From assembly GCA_016930715.1 (NCBI GenBank), contig JAFGGC010000034.1:16337-80336 (forward strand): a stretch of DNA of 64,000 nt, read 5' to 3'. This DNA is from Endomicrobiales bacterium (GTDB taxonomy: Bacteria; Elusimicrobiota; Endomicrobiia; Endomicrobiales; JAFGGC01). Of this stretch, positions 34,815 to 42,782 are shown in pieces (the stretch's first letter is position 1; each line of letters opens with the position of its first letter). The position numbers and the translations under genes were made by a program. The notes under the pieces were generated by a model. That model worked only from the letters and a program-made list of their open reading frames with translations. It searched no databases and was not told the DNA's origin.

Positions 34815-35771
34815 ATGGACAAAAAACCGCTGATACTGATAGCAGATGACGACGCCCAGGCGCTCGGCGTGCTTGAGCAGATAATGACCGCCCATGGGTA
34901 CGAGGTCGTCACCGCCAGCGAAGGCGTGAGCGCCCAGCAGAAGGTACTCGAAAGAACCCCCGATCTGGTGATCCTCGACAACTACATGCCCGGCATTTCC
35001 GGAAGCGAAATAACAAGGCAGATAAAAAACAATCCGGCAACGCAGTTCGTGCCGGTCATAATGCTCACCGGGTTCACGGAAACGCCCGACAAGGTGGAAG
35101 CCATTGAATCAGGCGCCGACGATTTTGTCAACAAGCCGTACAAATCCGTGGAGCTTACAACCCGCATAAAATCGCTTCTTAAAGTCAAGGCTCTTCACGA
35201 TGAGCTTGATTCCGCCGAAAGCGTTATTTTCGCCCTTGCCCGCGCGATCGAAGCCAAGGACAATTACACGGTGGGCCATACCGAAAGGGTGAGCCAGTTC
35301 GCGCTCGTTGTCGGCTACAGGCTGGGATTGAGCACGGAAGAGATAGACGCCTTGAGAAAAGGCGGAATACTGCACGATATCGGAAAGATAGCCATACCGG
35401 ATTCGATACTCAACAAGCCCGGCCGGCTCACGCCCGAGGAATTCGACACTATACGCACGCATCCGGACAGGGGCGAAAAGATCTGCAAGCCGCTCAATTC
35501 CGTGCAGTCGGCGCTCAAGATCGTCCGCCACCACCACGAGAAAATGGACGGGTCCGGATATCCGGACGGCCTCAGGGAAGACCAGATACCGGTCATTGCC
35601 CGGATAATGTCCATAGTTGACGTGTACGACGCCCTCACCACGACCCGTTCGTACAGGGCGGCGCTCTCGCACGATATAGCCATGTCTATCTTGGAAGAAG
35701 AAGCCCGCAAGGGCTGGTGGGACTGGGAAATTCTCGAGGAGTTCAGGGAAGTCGCCGGATCCCATAACTGA
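34815..35771 (+). CDS. Response regulator with HD-GYP domain (putative c-di-GMP phosphodiesterase)
   Basis: 318 residues. Receiver domain, residues 5-125: acidic pocket D11-D13, phospho-acceptor D55, T/K switch residues in LTGF and NKPYK. HD-GYP domain, residues about 140-315: GHTERV, LHDIGKIAIPD, HHHEKMDGSGYPDGL. All metal and GYP residues are present, so it should hydrolyse c-di-GMP. The partner kinase is not adjacent; the orphan histidine kinase at 50138 is one candidate. The promoter predicts a nearly leaderless transcript. Confidence 0.93.
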   Translation: MDKKPLILIADDDAQALGVLEQIMTAHGYEVVTASEGVSAQQKVLERTPDLVILDNYMPGISGSEITRQIKNNPATQFVPVIMLTGFTETPDKVEAIESGADDFVNKPYKSVELTTRIKSLLKVKALHDELDSAESVIFALARAIEAKDNYTVGHTERVSQFALVVGYRLGLSTEEIDALRKGGILHDIGKIAIPDSILNKPGRLTPEEFDTIRTHPDRGEKICKPLNSVQSALKIVRHHHEKMDGSGYPDGLREDQIPVIARIMSIVDVYDALTTTRSYRAALSHDIAMSILEEEARKGWWDWEILEEFREVAGSHN

Positions 35772-35781
35772 CCTTGCCGTC

Positions 35782-35810
35782 TTGAAAATCCATTCAAAAA
35801 AAGGTATCAT
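35782..35810 (+). promoter_or_regulatory. Candidate promoter of pfkA
   Basis: TTGAAA (35782-35787) and TATCAT (35805-35810), 17 bases apart, just after the HD-GYP stop codon. It implies a pfkA leader of about 187 bases. Confidence 0.55.
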
Positions 35811-35816
35811 TTTTAA

Positions 35817-36003
35817 TCCGTAAAAAATGAAGCTCCGTTTATTTACCGTTGTGTTATCCTAATATTCTTCGGTGTAGCGGAATCCCCCGAAGCATCCGCG
35901 TACGCTAAACATCCGTCACGGAATCAATGGCGGGCAGCTTCGGCAAATCCCATCCTTCGTGTTCAACTGCGAAGGGGGATAAACGATTTATTGTAATTAC
36001 GAT
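35817..36003 (+). promoter_or_regulatory. Long structured leader of pfkA, possible alternative folds
   Basis: The segment CCGAAGC at 35887-35893 can pair either with the upstream CTTCGG (35867-35872, six pairs) or with the downstream GCTTCGG (35937-35943, seven pairs), so two exclusive folds exist. A small TCCGT-CA-CGGA hairpin lies between. ATCCTTCG near 35952 also pairs imperfectly with CGAAGGGGGAT before the gene. A short ATG frame (11 codons, from 35827) precedes the structure. I match it to no known riboswitch; a degenerate dispersed repeat is the alternative. Confidence 0.4.
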
Positions 36004-36963
36004 ATGAAAACGATTGGCGTTATCACATCAGGAGGGGACGCGCCCGGCATGAACGCCGTCATAAGGGCGGTGGTCAGGACAGCGGTCGCGTCCGGCCTTG
36101 AGGTCATAGGAATAGAGCGCGGTTTCGCGGGGTTGATAGAACAGCGCTACGTTCACCTTAACGCCCGGTCGGTGAGCGGCATTATTAACCGCGGGGGGAC
36201 GATACTAAAGACCGTCCGGTGCGCGGAGATAAAGAGCGCTTCCGGAATGAAACGAGCCGTGGACACGCTAAAAGAAATCGGCGTTGACGGTCTTGTTATA
36301 ATAGGCGGCGACGGCTCTCTGGCGGCGGGGAACGCTCTTTCAAAGCACGGCGTGAACGTCGTCAACATACCGGCGTCTATCGACAATGACGTTTACGGCA
36401 CCGACGAGACGGTTGGTTTCGATACGGCCCTTGACACGGCGGTGGACGCCGTCGACAAGATACGCGACACGGCCACCAGCCACGAGAGAATATTCATCGT
36501 CGAGGTGATGGGCAGGGAGCACGGTTTCCTGGCGCTTTCCATCGGGGTCGCGGCCGGGGCTGAGTTCGTGCTCATACCCGAGATGAGGTACGACCTGTCC
36601 GCGATCTGCGGGAAGTTGAAGGAAGCAAGGCAGCGCGGCAAGACGTCGCTTGTGATGATTTTTGCCGAAGGCGCGGGCAATCCGCAGGAATTCGCTTCAA
36701 GGATAACCAAGCGCACGGGTTTTGAAACGCGCGTCAGCGCGCTCGGTTATATTCAGAGAGGGGGTACTCCAACGGGAAGGTCGAGGATACTTGCCAGCCG
36801 TTTCGGAACCAGGGCGGTCGAACTCCTTCTTGGCGGCAGGAAAAACAGGCTCGTCGTCGTGTCCCGCGGCAGGATTTCCGACATACCCATATCGACCGCG
36901 ATTCATAACGAAAAAAAACTCGACTTGTCCTTTTACAGGATGGCGAAGGAATTGTCGAAATAG
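36004..36963 (+). CDS. pfkA: ATP-dependent 6-phosphofructokinase
   Basis: 319 residues, the bacterial PfkA length. TSGGDAPGMNAVIRAVVR opens the protein. IIGGDGS near residue 100 has glycine where PPi-dependent enzymes have aspartate, which favours ATP. PASIDNDVYGTDETVGFDTA holds the catalytic aspartate, and VMGREHGFLAL the fructose-6-phosphate contacts. It commits sugar to glycolysis. A short pyruvate kinase is encoded at 58671. No good Shine-Dalgarno is near the ATG; gaaggggg is about 25 bases away. Confidence 0.95.
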   Translation: MKTIGVITSGGDAPGMNAVIRAVVRTAVASGLEVIGIERGFAGLIEQRYVHLNARSVSGIINRGGTILKTVRCAEIKSASGMKRAVDTLKEIGVDGLVIIGGDGSLAAGNALSKHGVNVVNIPASIDNDVYGTDETVGFDTALDTAVDAVDKIRDTATSHERIFIVEVMGREHGFLALSIGVAAGAEFVLIPEMRYDLSAICGKLKEARQRGKTSLVMIFAEGAGNPQEFASRITKRTGFETRVSALGYIQRGGTPTGRSRILASRFGTRAVELLLGGRKNRLVVVSRGRISDIPISTAIHNEKKLDLSFYRMAKELSK

Positions 36964-37005
36964 CATAAATGAAAAATTGAAGCCTGCCACTGAATATTTG
37001 GCGGG

Positions 37006-37022
37006 CCCCGCCGGCGGCGGGG
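37006..37022 (+). promoter_or_regulatory. GC hairpin touching the Shine-Dalgarno of the next gene
   Basis: CCCCGCC-ggc-GGCGGGG, a seven-pair stem, ends in the first base of the gggagg Shine-Dalgarno, 10 bases before the ATG. It could limit ribosome access or simply be an intergenic fold. Confidence 0.45.
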
Positions 37023-37031
37023 GAGGAAAGA

Positions 37032-37496
37032 ATGGAACTGAACGAAATTGATGTTCAATGGGCGAAAGACACCCTGCGCAAGATCGATATCTTTTGCGGC
37101 TGTTCGGAATCCGAATTCACTCAGCTTGTCGGCGGCCTTGAGAAGAAGGAGTACAAGGCCAATTCGACCGTGCTTTTCCAGGGCGAGATATCGTGCCGGC
37201 TCTGCATAGTCAAATCCGGCAAGGTCTCGATAAACGTCCGCAAGGGCAAGGACAAGCTAAAAGTCGCGGAGCTTGAGCCAAACGCGTATTTCGGCGAGAT
37301 ATCCCTTCTGATGCCGCGCGCGGCTACCGCGACGGTAAAAGCAGAGATAGACAGCGAGATAGTATTCCTCCCGGGGGAGGTCGTGCAGGCGCTGGTGAAA
37401 AACAATCCTTCGCTTGCCGGTACCATCAACAAAAAAATTCAGGAGCGCCTTGATTCGCACAAGGACCCCGAGCATAAATCCGAACAGGGCAGTTAA
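37032..37496 (+). CDS. Cyclic nucleotide-binding (CNBD) domain protein without DNA-binding domain
   Basis: 154 residues, about the size of one CNBD. LFQGEISCRLCIVKSGKVSI is the beta-roll, and ELEPNAYFGEISLLMPRAATATVKA is the phosphate-binding cassette (GEISLL with the R-x-A-T end), so a cyclic nucleotide or other small ligand may bind. No HTH follows, unlike CRP; the C-terminus is a charged helix. Output unknown, possibly a partner-binding sensor. It is separated from tyrS by three bases and is probably cotranscribed with it and pfkA. Confidence 0.85.
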   Translation: MELNEIDVQWAKDTLRKIDIFCGCSESEFTQLVGGLEKKEYKANSTVLFQGEISCRLCIVKSGKVSINVRKGKDKLKVAELEPNAYFGEISLLMPRAATATVKAEIDSEIVFLPGEVVQALVKNNPSLAGTINKKIQERLDSHKDPEHKSEQGS

Positions 37497-37499
37497 TCG

Positions 37500-38672
37500 A
37501 TGAACAAGCAGCTTGACAGGATACGACGTGGGGTAAACGAGATAATATCCGAAGACGAGCTAAAGAAGAAGCTCGCCAGGGGTAAGCCCTTGAGGATAAA
37601 GCTCGGAGTAGACCCGACCGCGCCGGACATTCACCTAGGGCATACCGTCTTGCTGAACAAGCTGAGAGTTTTCCAGGAACTGGGCCACCAGGTAGTGTTC
37701 CTCGTCGGCGATTTCACGGCCCGGATAGGCGATCCGTCAGGACGTTCTGAAACCCGCACCATGATGGGCGAGGACGAAATCGCCAAGAACGCCAAGACCT
37801 ATCAGGACCAGGTTTTCAAGATTCTCGACCGGTCGAAAACCGAGGTGGTCTTTAACAGCCACTGGCTCTATCCGCTTGGCATAGAAGGCCTTCTGAAGCT
37901 TGCCGGAAAATACACCGTGTCCCAGATGCTCGAGCGGGACGATTTTCACAAGCGGTTCGATTCCGAAAATCCGATATCCATAGTCGAGTTTTTGTATCCC
38001 CTGCTTCAGGGGTACGATTCGGTAGCGGTCAACGCCGACGTGGAACTCGGCGGCAACGACCAGAAATTCAACCTGCTTGTCGGCAGGGAGCTCCAGCGCG
38101 ACGCCGGCCAGGAGCCGCAGGTGGTAATGACCCTGCCGCTCCTTGAGGGAACCGACGGCGTCAGGAAGATGTCAAAATCGTACGACAACTACATTGCCTT
38201 GAACGACTCGCCGAAGGACATGTTCGGCAAGATAATGTCCATACCGGACGCCGTGATGTTCAAGTATTTCGAGCTCCTGACCGACAGGGACATCGGCGAA
38301 GTAAAAAAACTTCATCCCCGCCAGGCGAAAGCCGAGCTCGCCGAGGAAGTGACGGCGCGCTACCACGGCGCCGGCGCCGCCGGTACCGCGCGGGAAGAGT
38401 TTGACAGTTTTTTTTCACGAAAACAAATAAATACCGATACTATACCTGTATTTGAACTTCCGGATGAACCTGTTGCATTTTCTGCGGCCATAACCAAGGC
38501 AAACCTTGCCGCAAGTAGAAAAGAAGCAAAGAGATTGATTGAGCAAGGGGCTTTTGAAATCAATGGGCAGAAAATTACGGATGATAAGGTATTCACGCTT
38601 GAAAAAGAACAGATATGGAGGGTCGGAAAGAGGAAAATTAAAAGGATTATTCCTCAGAAACACAGAAAATGA
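37500..38672 (+). CDS. tyrS: Tyrosyl-tRNA synthetase
   Basis: 390 residues, of the TyrZ-like branch. HLGH at residues 45-48 is the HIGH motif, KMSKS is at 223-227, and an S4 RNA-binding domain fills the C-terminus (about 325-390, [18 protein letters not shown]). The 5' 900 bases are GC-rich, but from about 38405 (residue 302) the sequence becomes sharply AT-rich, and this continues for 1 kb past the gene. The reading frame is intact, so the protein should work; the 3' end may have come in by recombination. Confidence 0.95.
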   Translation: MNKQLDRIRRGVNEIISEDELKKKLARGKPLRIKLGVDPTAPDIHLGHTVLLNKLRVFQELGHQVVFLVGDFTARIGDPSGRSETRTMMGEDEIAKNAKTYQDQVFKILDRSKTEVVFNSHWLYPLGIEGLLKLAGKYTVSQMLERDDFHKRFDSENPISIVEFLYPLLQGYDSVAVNADVELGGNDQKFNLLVGRELQRDAGQEPQVVMTLPLLEGTDGVRKMSKSYDNYIALNDSPKDMFGKIMSIPDAVMFKYFELLTDRDIGEVKKLHPRQAKAELAEEVTARYHGAGAAGTAREEFDSFFSRKQINTDTIPVFELPDEPVAFSAAITKANLAASRKEAKRLIEQGAFEINGQKITDDKVFTLEKEQIWRVGKRKIKRIIPQKHRK

Positions 38673-38678
38673 AAAATT

Positions 38679-39231
38679 ATGGATTTTGAATCAGTATTTA
38701 GCTGATCTTGGAGAAATTTAAGAAAGAGAATATTGATTTCGGCTGATAGGTGGATTTGCTGTTCATTCCGCTGGTTATACCAGGGCCACTGACGACATCG
38801 ATTTTCTAATAAAATCGGAAGATATGAAGAAGGTCAAGGAGATTATGCTGTCTTACGGATACAGTTTGCTAAATGAGGACGAGGACATATCGAATTATTT
38901 GGGGAAAATGGAGGACCTCGGTAAAGTCGACTTCTTGCATGCTCATAGAAAATATTCCAGAGCAATGCTTGTTAGGGCTGTTGACAAAGACATACTCGGC
39001 GGTAGTTTTAGAACAAAAGTAGTAATTCCCGAAGATATTATTGGTCTAAAGCTGCAGTCCGGCGTGAATGACCCGAAGAGACTCAAGAAGGATATGCTGG
39101 ATATTGAGGCTTTGATAAGGATCAATCATAAAACACTTGATATGAATCTCGCGGGGGAATATTTTGACTTGTTTGAAAAAAAAGACGAGTTAAACCGGAT
39201 TCTTGAAGGGATGGAAAATGTTGAGCGCTGA
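38679..39231 (+). pseudogene. Broken nucleotidyltransferase (AbiEii/DUF6036-like)
   Basis: The longest intact piece is 38824-39231 (135 residues), but the active-site block LIGGFAVHSAGYTRATDDID lies just before it in the same frame without a start codon (GG then D-D-x-D, the nucleotidyltransferase motif). Further upstream, LEKFKKENIDF lies in a second frame and MDFESVF in a third. Together these give a normal N-terminus interrupted by two frameshifts, at about 38700 and 38738. Relatives are toxin-like or minor nucleotidyltransferases. Either the gene is dead or the assembly has two indels here. Confidence 0.7.
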
Positions 39232-39424
39232 AGAAAAAAAGGAACTAATTGCCGACGCACGTAATATGCATCGAAGAAAGGCGTTTGCAAGATGCAAGGA
39301 CGTTAACGTCAATAAATCAAATTCCTTGGATATATACATTAGGTTCTTGGCTGGTATCCAGAAGGTTTTCGGGCCTTTTAAAATTAGAAAAGAAAAATCT
39401 GTTACGGGCAATAACAAAATGTAA
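39218..39424 (+). CDS. Small protein, downstream partner of the nucleotidyltransferase
   Basis: 68 residues from the ATG at 39218, overlapping the end of the broken gene by 14 bases. MLSAEEKKELIADARN is a charged helix, and SLDIYIRFLAGIQKVFGPF looks like the short conserved end I recall from small proteins encoded next to such nucleotidyltransferases. No known fold is visible. AT-rich like its neighbour, so the pair probably arrived together. Confidence 0.55.
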   Translation: MLSAEEKKELIADARNMHRRKAFARCKDVNVNKSNSLDIYIRFLAGIQKVFGPFKIRKEKSVTGNNKM

Positions 39425-39442
39425 AAATTTAAGAAAATAAAA

Positions 39443-39460
39443 TCCGGACGAAAGTCCGGA
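39443..39460 (+). promoter_or_regulatory. Perfect hairpin with GAAA loop before lpoB-like gene
   Basis: TCCGGAC-GAAA-GTCCGGA, seven pairs closed by a GNRA tetraloop, five bases before the aggagg Shine-Dalgarno. No T-run follows, so a leader hairpin or mRNA stabiliser is more likely than a terminator. Confidence 0.55.
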
Positions 39461-39476
39461 AACAAGGAGGTTGAAC

Positions 39477-40091
39477 ATGGTTTTGAGACGTTTGTTCGTT
39501 TTTGCGGTTTTTGCGGCTGTGGCGGCGATGGGTTTGAGTTCGTGCGCTTCGACGCCTAAGGTCTCCCGAGTCGAAGTGGGCGAGCAGATAGACCTTTCGG
39601 GCGAATGGAACGACACGGATTCGCAGATGGTCTCCGCCGAGATGGTGCCGGATTCCTTAAGCTGGCCGTGGATCAAGGAATTCACGGAAAAGAAAGGGAC
39701 CAAGCCCCGCGTCATAGTAGGAACGGTCGCCAACAAGAGCCACGAGCACATCAACACGGAAACTTTCGTAAAGGACCTTGAACGCGAGCTCATTAAATCG
39801 GGAAAGGTGGCTTTCGTGGCGTCGAAAGAGCAGAGAGGCGAGGTCCGCGAGGAGCGTATGGACCAGCAGGACAACGCCCGGGCTGATACAGTAAAGAGCA
39901 TGGGGCAGGAGTACGGCGCCGACTACATGCTTAAAGGGCAGATAAACACGATACTTGACCAGGCGGGCAAGAAGCAGGTCAGGTTCTACCAGATAGAACT
40001 CGAGATGATAGACATGCTCTCGAACGAAAAGGTGTGGATAGGCCAGAAAAAAATAAAAAAAGAAGTGAAAAGGCCGAAATCGAAATTCTAG
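39477..40091 (+). CDS. LpoB-like lipoprotein
   Basis: 204 residues from the ATG at 39477, six bases after aggagg; a TTG six bases earlier is less likely. The lipoprotein signal ends GLSSC (C23). The mature part, KPRVIVGTVANKSHEHINTE and YGADYMLKGQINTI, matches the PF13036 LpoB family, outer-membrane activators of class A penicillin-binding proteins in E. coli. Whether it activates a PBP here is unknown. It leads a four-gene envelope cluster. Confidence 0.8.
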   Translation: MVLRRLFVFAVFAAVAAMGLSSCASTPKVSRVEVGEQIDLSGEWNDTDSQMVSAEMVPDSLSWPWIKEFTEKKGTKPRVIVGTVANKSHEHINTETFVKDLERELIKSGKVAFVASKEQRGEVREERMDQQDNARADTVKSMGQEYGADYMLKGQINTILDQAGKKQVRFYQIELEMIDMLSNEKVWIGQKKIKKEVKRPKSKF

Positions 40092-40098
40092 TTAAGGC

Positions 40099-40130
40099 GG
40101 TTCGTAGTCCTTAGTTCGTGGTTCGTAGTT
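40099..40130. repeat. TTCGTAGT-type short direct repeats
   Basis: GGTTCGTAGT (40099-40108) recurs within AGTTCGTGGTTCGTAGTT (40113-40130). A word-like intergenic repeat between the LpoB-like and COG3014-like genes. Confidence 0.5.
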
Positions 40131-40151
40131 CATCATCCGGAGAATGATTAA

Positions 40152-41555
40152 ATGGTTTTTTCCTTCAGGAAAATGTCGTCTTTTCTCGTATGCGCGTTGC
40201 TGCTCGCGTCCTGCGCGACCAAAACCGCCTACTACAACGACCTGGGAAACCTCGTTTCTAACCGGAAATACTCCGAAGCTGCAAACCTCATAGAACAATC
40301 CAAGGAAAAAGAGTACGGCAAGAAGAACGCTCTCCTGTACTATCTTGACAGGGGAATGCTGCTTCATATTGCAGGCGATTACGCCGCAAGCAACGCCGCT
40401 TTCGAAAGGGCCAAACAGCTCGCCGCGGAATATTTCACGAAAAGCGTGACGACCGAGGCTTCTACCCTCCTGGTGTCGGACAACATGCGCCCGTATTACG
40501 GGGAGGATTTTGAACGGGCGCTCATCAATGTCTTTTCCGCGCTGAATTACGTTTTCCTGGGCAAGGAATCCGAGGCGCTTGTCGAGGCCCGTCAGGTCGA
40601 CCATTTCCTGAAGACCCTGCAGGTGGACTACGGCCACAAGAACACGTATCAGGAGGACGCCTTCGCCAGGTATCTGATGGGTATGCTCTATGAGAACCAG
40701 GGCCAGATCAATGACGCGTTCATCTCCTACAGGAAAGCGCTCGACGCCTACAGGATGTACGAAAAAGCATTCGGCGTGCCCTGCCCGAAGGACCTGCCGG
40801 GCGACGCGGTCAGGACCGCCCGCCGGATGGGTTTCAACGCCGAGATAAAGGAGATAGAAAAGACCTGGGGCAGGACCGAAAGCAGCGCTGACGCCGGGGG
40901 TGAAGCTGTTGTTGTCGTGTATAACGGTTTTTCGCCGGAAAAAATCGACAGTTTTTTCGAAATAAGTTTCGGAAGGGGCTGGATTTACGTTGACCAGGTC
41001 AACGCGAAAGGAGAGGAAGCTCAGAAGGTGGAACAGGCAAGGGGCATAGCGAGGTCCATACTCTCCAAGGAAATAGTCAGGATGGCATTCCCGAAGTACA
41101 CGCCCATCGGCTACAGGGTTAAGAATATAGGCGTATATTCCGGAGGTTCAAGCGTTCCCGGGACGGTAGTAGAGGACATAGGCGCGATCGCCGAAAAAGG
41201 CCTGGAAGACAGGATAGGAAGGATAAGGGCAAGGACGATTGCCCGGTCGGTGATAAAGTTCGCGCTCGCGAAAAACATAAGCCAGAAGGTTGGGGACAAG
41301 AAAGGCGAGGTAGCCGGATGGCTGGCTAAAAAACTCCTGACAGTGGCGGCGACGGCCACCGAACTCGCGGACAAGAGGTCGTGGCGTTCGCTTCCGGATA
41401 AGATAATCCTCGCGAGGATGCCGCTGCCCGAAGGCGAGCACGAAATAGTTTTAAAGCTTGCTGACTCGCGGGGTGTCGAGGTGGCGTCAATGCCCGTGAA
41501 AGTGAGAATAAAAGACGGTAAAAAGACATTTGTCGTGGCCAGGGTGGCTCAATGA
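40152..41555 (+). CDS. COG3014-like outer-membrane lipoprotein with TPR-type repeats
   Basis: 467 residues. Lipoprotein signal with LLLASC (C21). Residues 25-235 are helical TPR-like pairs (YSEAANLIEQSKE, DYAASNAAFERAKQL, QINDAFISYRKAL). Residues 250-467 form a domain with KYTPIGYRVKN and PDKIILARMPLPEGEHEIVL. The whole matches the COG3014 family, often encoded with LpoB-like and LPP20-like lipoproteins; its biochemical role is not known to me. ggag lies about ten bases before the ATG. Confidence 0.75.
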   Translation: MVFSFRKMSSFLVCALLLASCATKTAYYNDLGNLVSNRKYSEAANLIEQSKEKEYGKKNALLYYLDRGMLLHIAGDYAASNAAFERAKQLAAEYFTKSVTTEASTLLVSDNMRPYYGEDFERALINVFSALNYVFLGKESEALVEARQVDHFLKTLQVDYGHKNTYQEDAFARYLMGMLYENQGQINDAFISYRKALDAYRMYEKAFGVPCPKDLPGDAVRTARRMGFNAEIKEIEKTWGRTESSADAGGEAVVVVYNGFSPEKIDSFFEISFGRGWIYVDQVNAKGEEAQKVEQARGIARSILSKEIVRMAFPKYTPIGYRVKNIGVYSGGSSVPGTVVEDIGAIAEKGLEDRIGRIRARTIARSVIKFALAKNISQKVGDKKGEVAGWLAKKLLTVAATATELADKRSWRSLPDKIILARMPLPEGEHEIVLKLADSRGVEVASMPVKVRIKDGKKTFVVARVAQ

Positions 41556-41595
41556 GTTTTCTGTTCGCCCAGCGCGCGCGCGGAAGGAAGGTAAT

Positions 41596-41763
41596 ATGAG
41601 CAAGGTAAAGATGGTGGGCGGAATTATGCTGGTTTTGTCCGTGCTTTTCATCGTGGCCCTTGTCGTTCAAAGCAGGGTATTCTTTTTTATTCTTGATTTC
41701 GTGACGATAGCTGTCTGCGGTATCGGCGGCGCGCTGCTTTTTGTGGAGAAAAAACAGGGTTAG
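41596..41763 (+). CDS. Small two-helix membrane protein
   Basis: 55 residues from the ATG at 41596, which has ggaaggaagg ahead; the in-frame ATG at 41530 lies inside the COG3014-like gene and adds a polar leader. Two hydrophobic helices (MVGGIMLVLSVLFIVALVV and FFFILDFVTIAVCGIGGALL) with a short turn and a basic tail. I recognise no family. It lies between two lipoprotein genes and may belong to their complex. Confidence 0.65.
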   Translation: MSKVKMVGGIMLVLSVLFIVALVVQSRVFFFILDFVTIAVCGIGGALLFVEKKQG

Positions 41764-41779
41764 AACGCGGAGTTATCAG

Positions 41780-42769
41780 ATGAAGAGGTTATTTTTGACG
41801 GGGATGTTGTTGTTTGCGGTGTCGGGGCAATGCCTTGCCGGTGACGATAAACCCGGCTGGATAAACGGGAAAAGCAAAGACTATCCTCCCGATGGTTTCA
41901 TTATGGGTGTCGGAACGGGCGCGGACGAAGGCCAGGCAAAGGCCGCTTCGCGGGAGAAGCTGATTCTTGCCGCAAAAAAACAGATTGCAAAGTATTCGGC
42001 GAAAAACCGGAAATACATCAAGAAGAACAAGCTTTCAAAGGATAATTTATTCTCTTCGCAGGATTTCGTACAGGTGTTTTCTGTCGAGATATCTTCGGAG
42101 GTCTCTGTGCAGGAAAAGTGGCTTCATCCCAAGAAGAACTACTGGTACGCGTTATCGGTTTTTGACAGGGAACAATATTCCGGGAAACTTGCTAAAGCGC
42201 TTGAAGAGAATTCGTCGGAAATAACCCGTCTTACCGACGAAATAATGTCGGACGATTCTCAGGTCAGAAGGGTTAGGCTTGCCCTGGGCGTGAAAGAATC
42301 AGTCAAGCGGCGTTTTGCCCTGGCTGAGAAAAAGAATTTCGCTGAAAATGCTTGGAACGCCGGTGACGCCGGCGAGCTTATGGCCGGCGCCGATACGCTT
42401 TATAAAGACGCGATCTCGAAAATACTTTACACAGTTAATACAGGCACCGATGAAACAGGCCTGAAGGCAGAAGTCGAAAGGGCGCTCGAATCGTCTGGTT
42501 TTAAAGTAATACGTTCGACGTCGGAAGCCGCGCCGGATTCGACTATCGTAGTCGTGCGGAGCGGGATGGAAATATCGGGCTCGAACGGCGGTTATGGATG
42601 GAGCGCGAGAGCCGAAATCAGGGAATACGGCACCTCGGCAGGGTCGTTTATAAGCGCCGCGAGGAAAGGTTCCGGAGAAACTTCGGAAGGCGAAGCCATT
42701 GGAAGCGCCCAGAAAGCAATATCCGAACGGATAACGGCGGAACTGAAAAAATACCTCGGCATTGACTGA
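41780..42769 (+). CDS. LPP20-like secreted envelope protein
   Basis: About 329 residues from the ATG at 41780. Signal peptide to about residue 21 (SGQCLA-G); the cysteine is not at a usual lipobox, so signal peptidase I is as likely. PGWINGKSKDYPPDGFIMGVGTG and EGQAKAASREKLILAAKKQIA match the LPP20 family. A second part (residues about 210-329) resembles a LptE/LpoA-like sandwich with SNGGYGWSARAEI. Last member of the lipoprotein cluster; role unknown. Confidence 0.7.
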   Translation: MKRLFLTGMLLFAVSGQCLAGDDKPGWINGKSKDYPPDGFIMGVGTGADEGQAKAASREKLILAAKKQIAKYSAKNRKYIKKNKLSKDNLFSSQDFVQVFSVEISSEVSVQEKWLHPKKNYWYALSVFDREQYSGKLAKALEENSSEITRLTDEIMSDDSQVRRVRLALGVKESVKRRFALAEKKNFAENAWNAGDAGELMAGADTLYKDAISKILYTVNTGTDETGLKAEVERALESSGFKVIRSTSEAAPDSTIVVVRSGMEISGSNGGYGWSARAEIREYGTSAGSFISAARKGSGETSEGEAIGSAQKAISERITAELKKYLGID

Positions 42770-42782
42770 CCGGAGAAAGACG

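Noticed and set aside
39477..39477. TTG at 39471 as the start of the LpoB-like gene
   Set aside because: It directly touches the aggagg Shine-Dalgarno; the ATG at 39477 has the right spacing.
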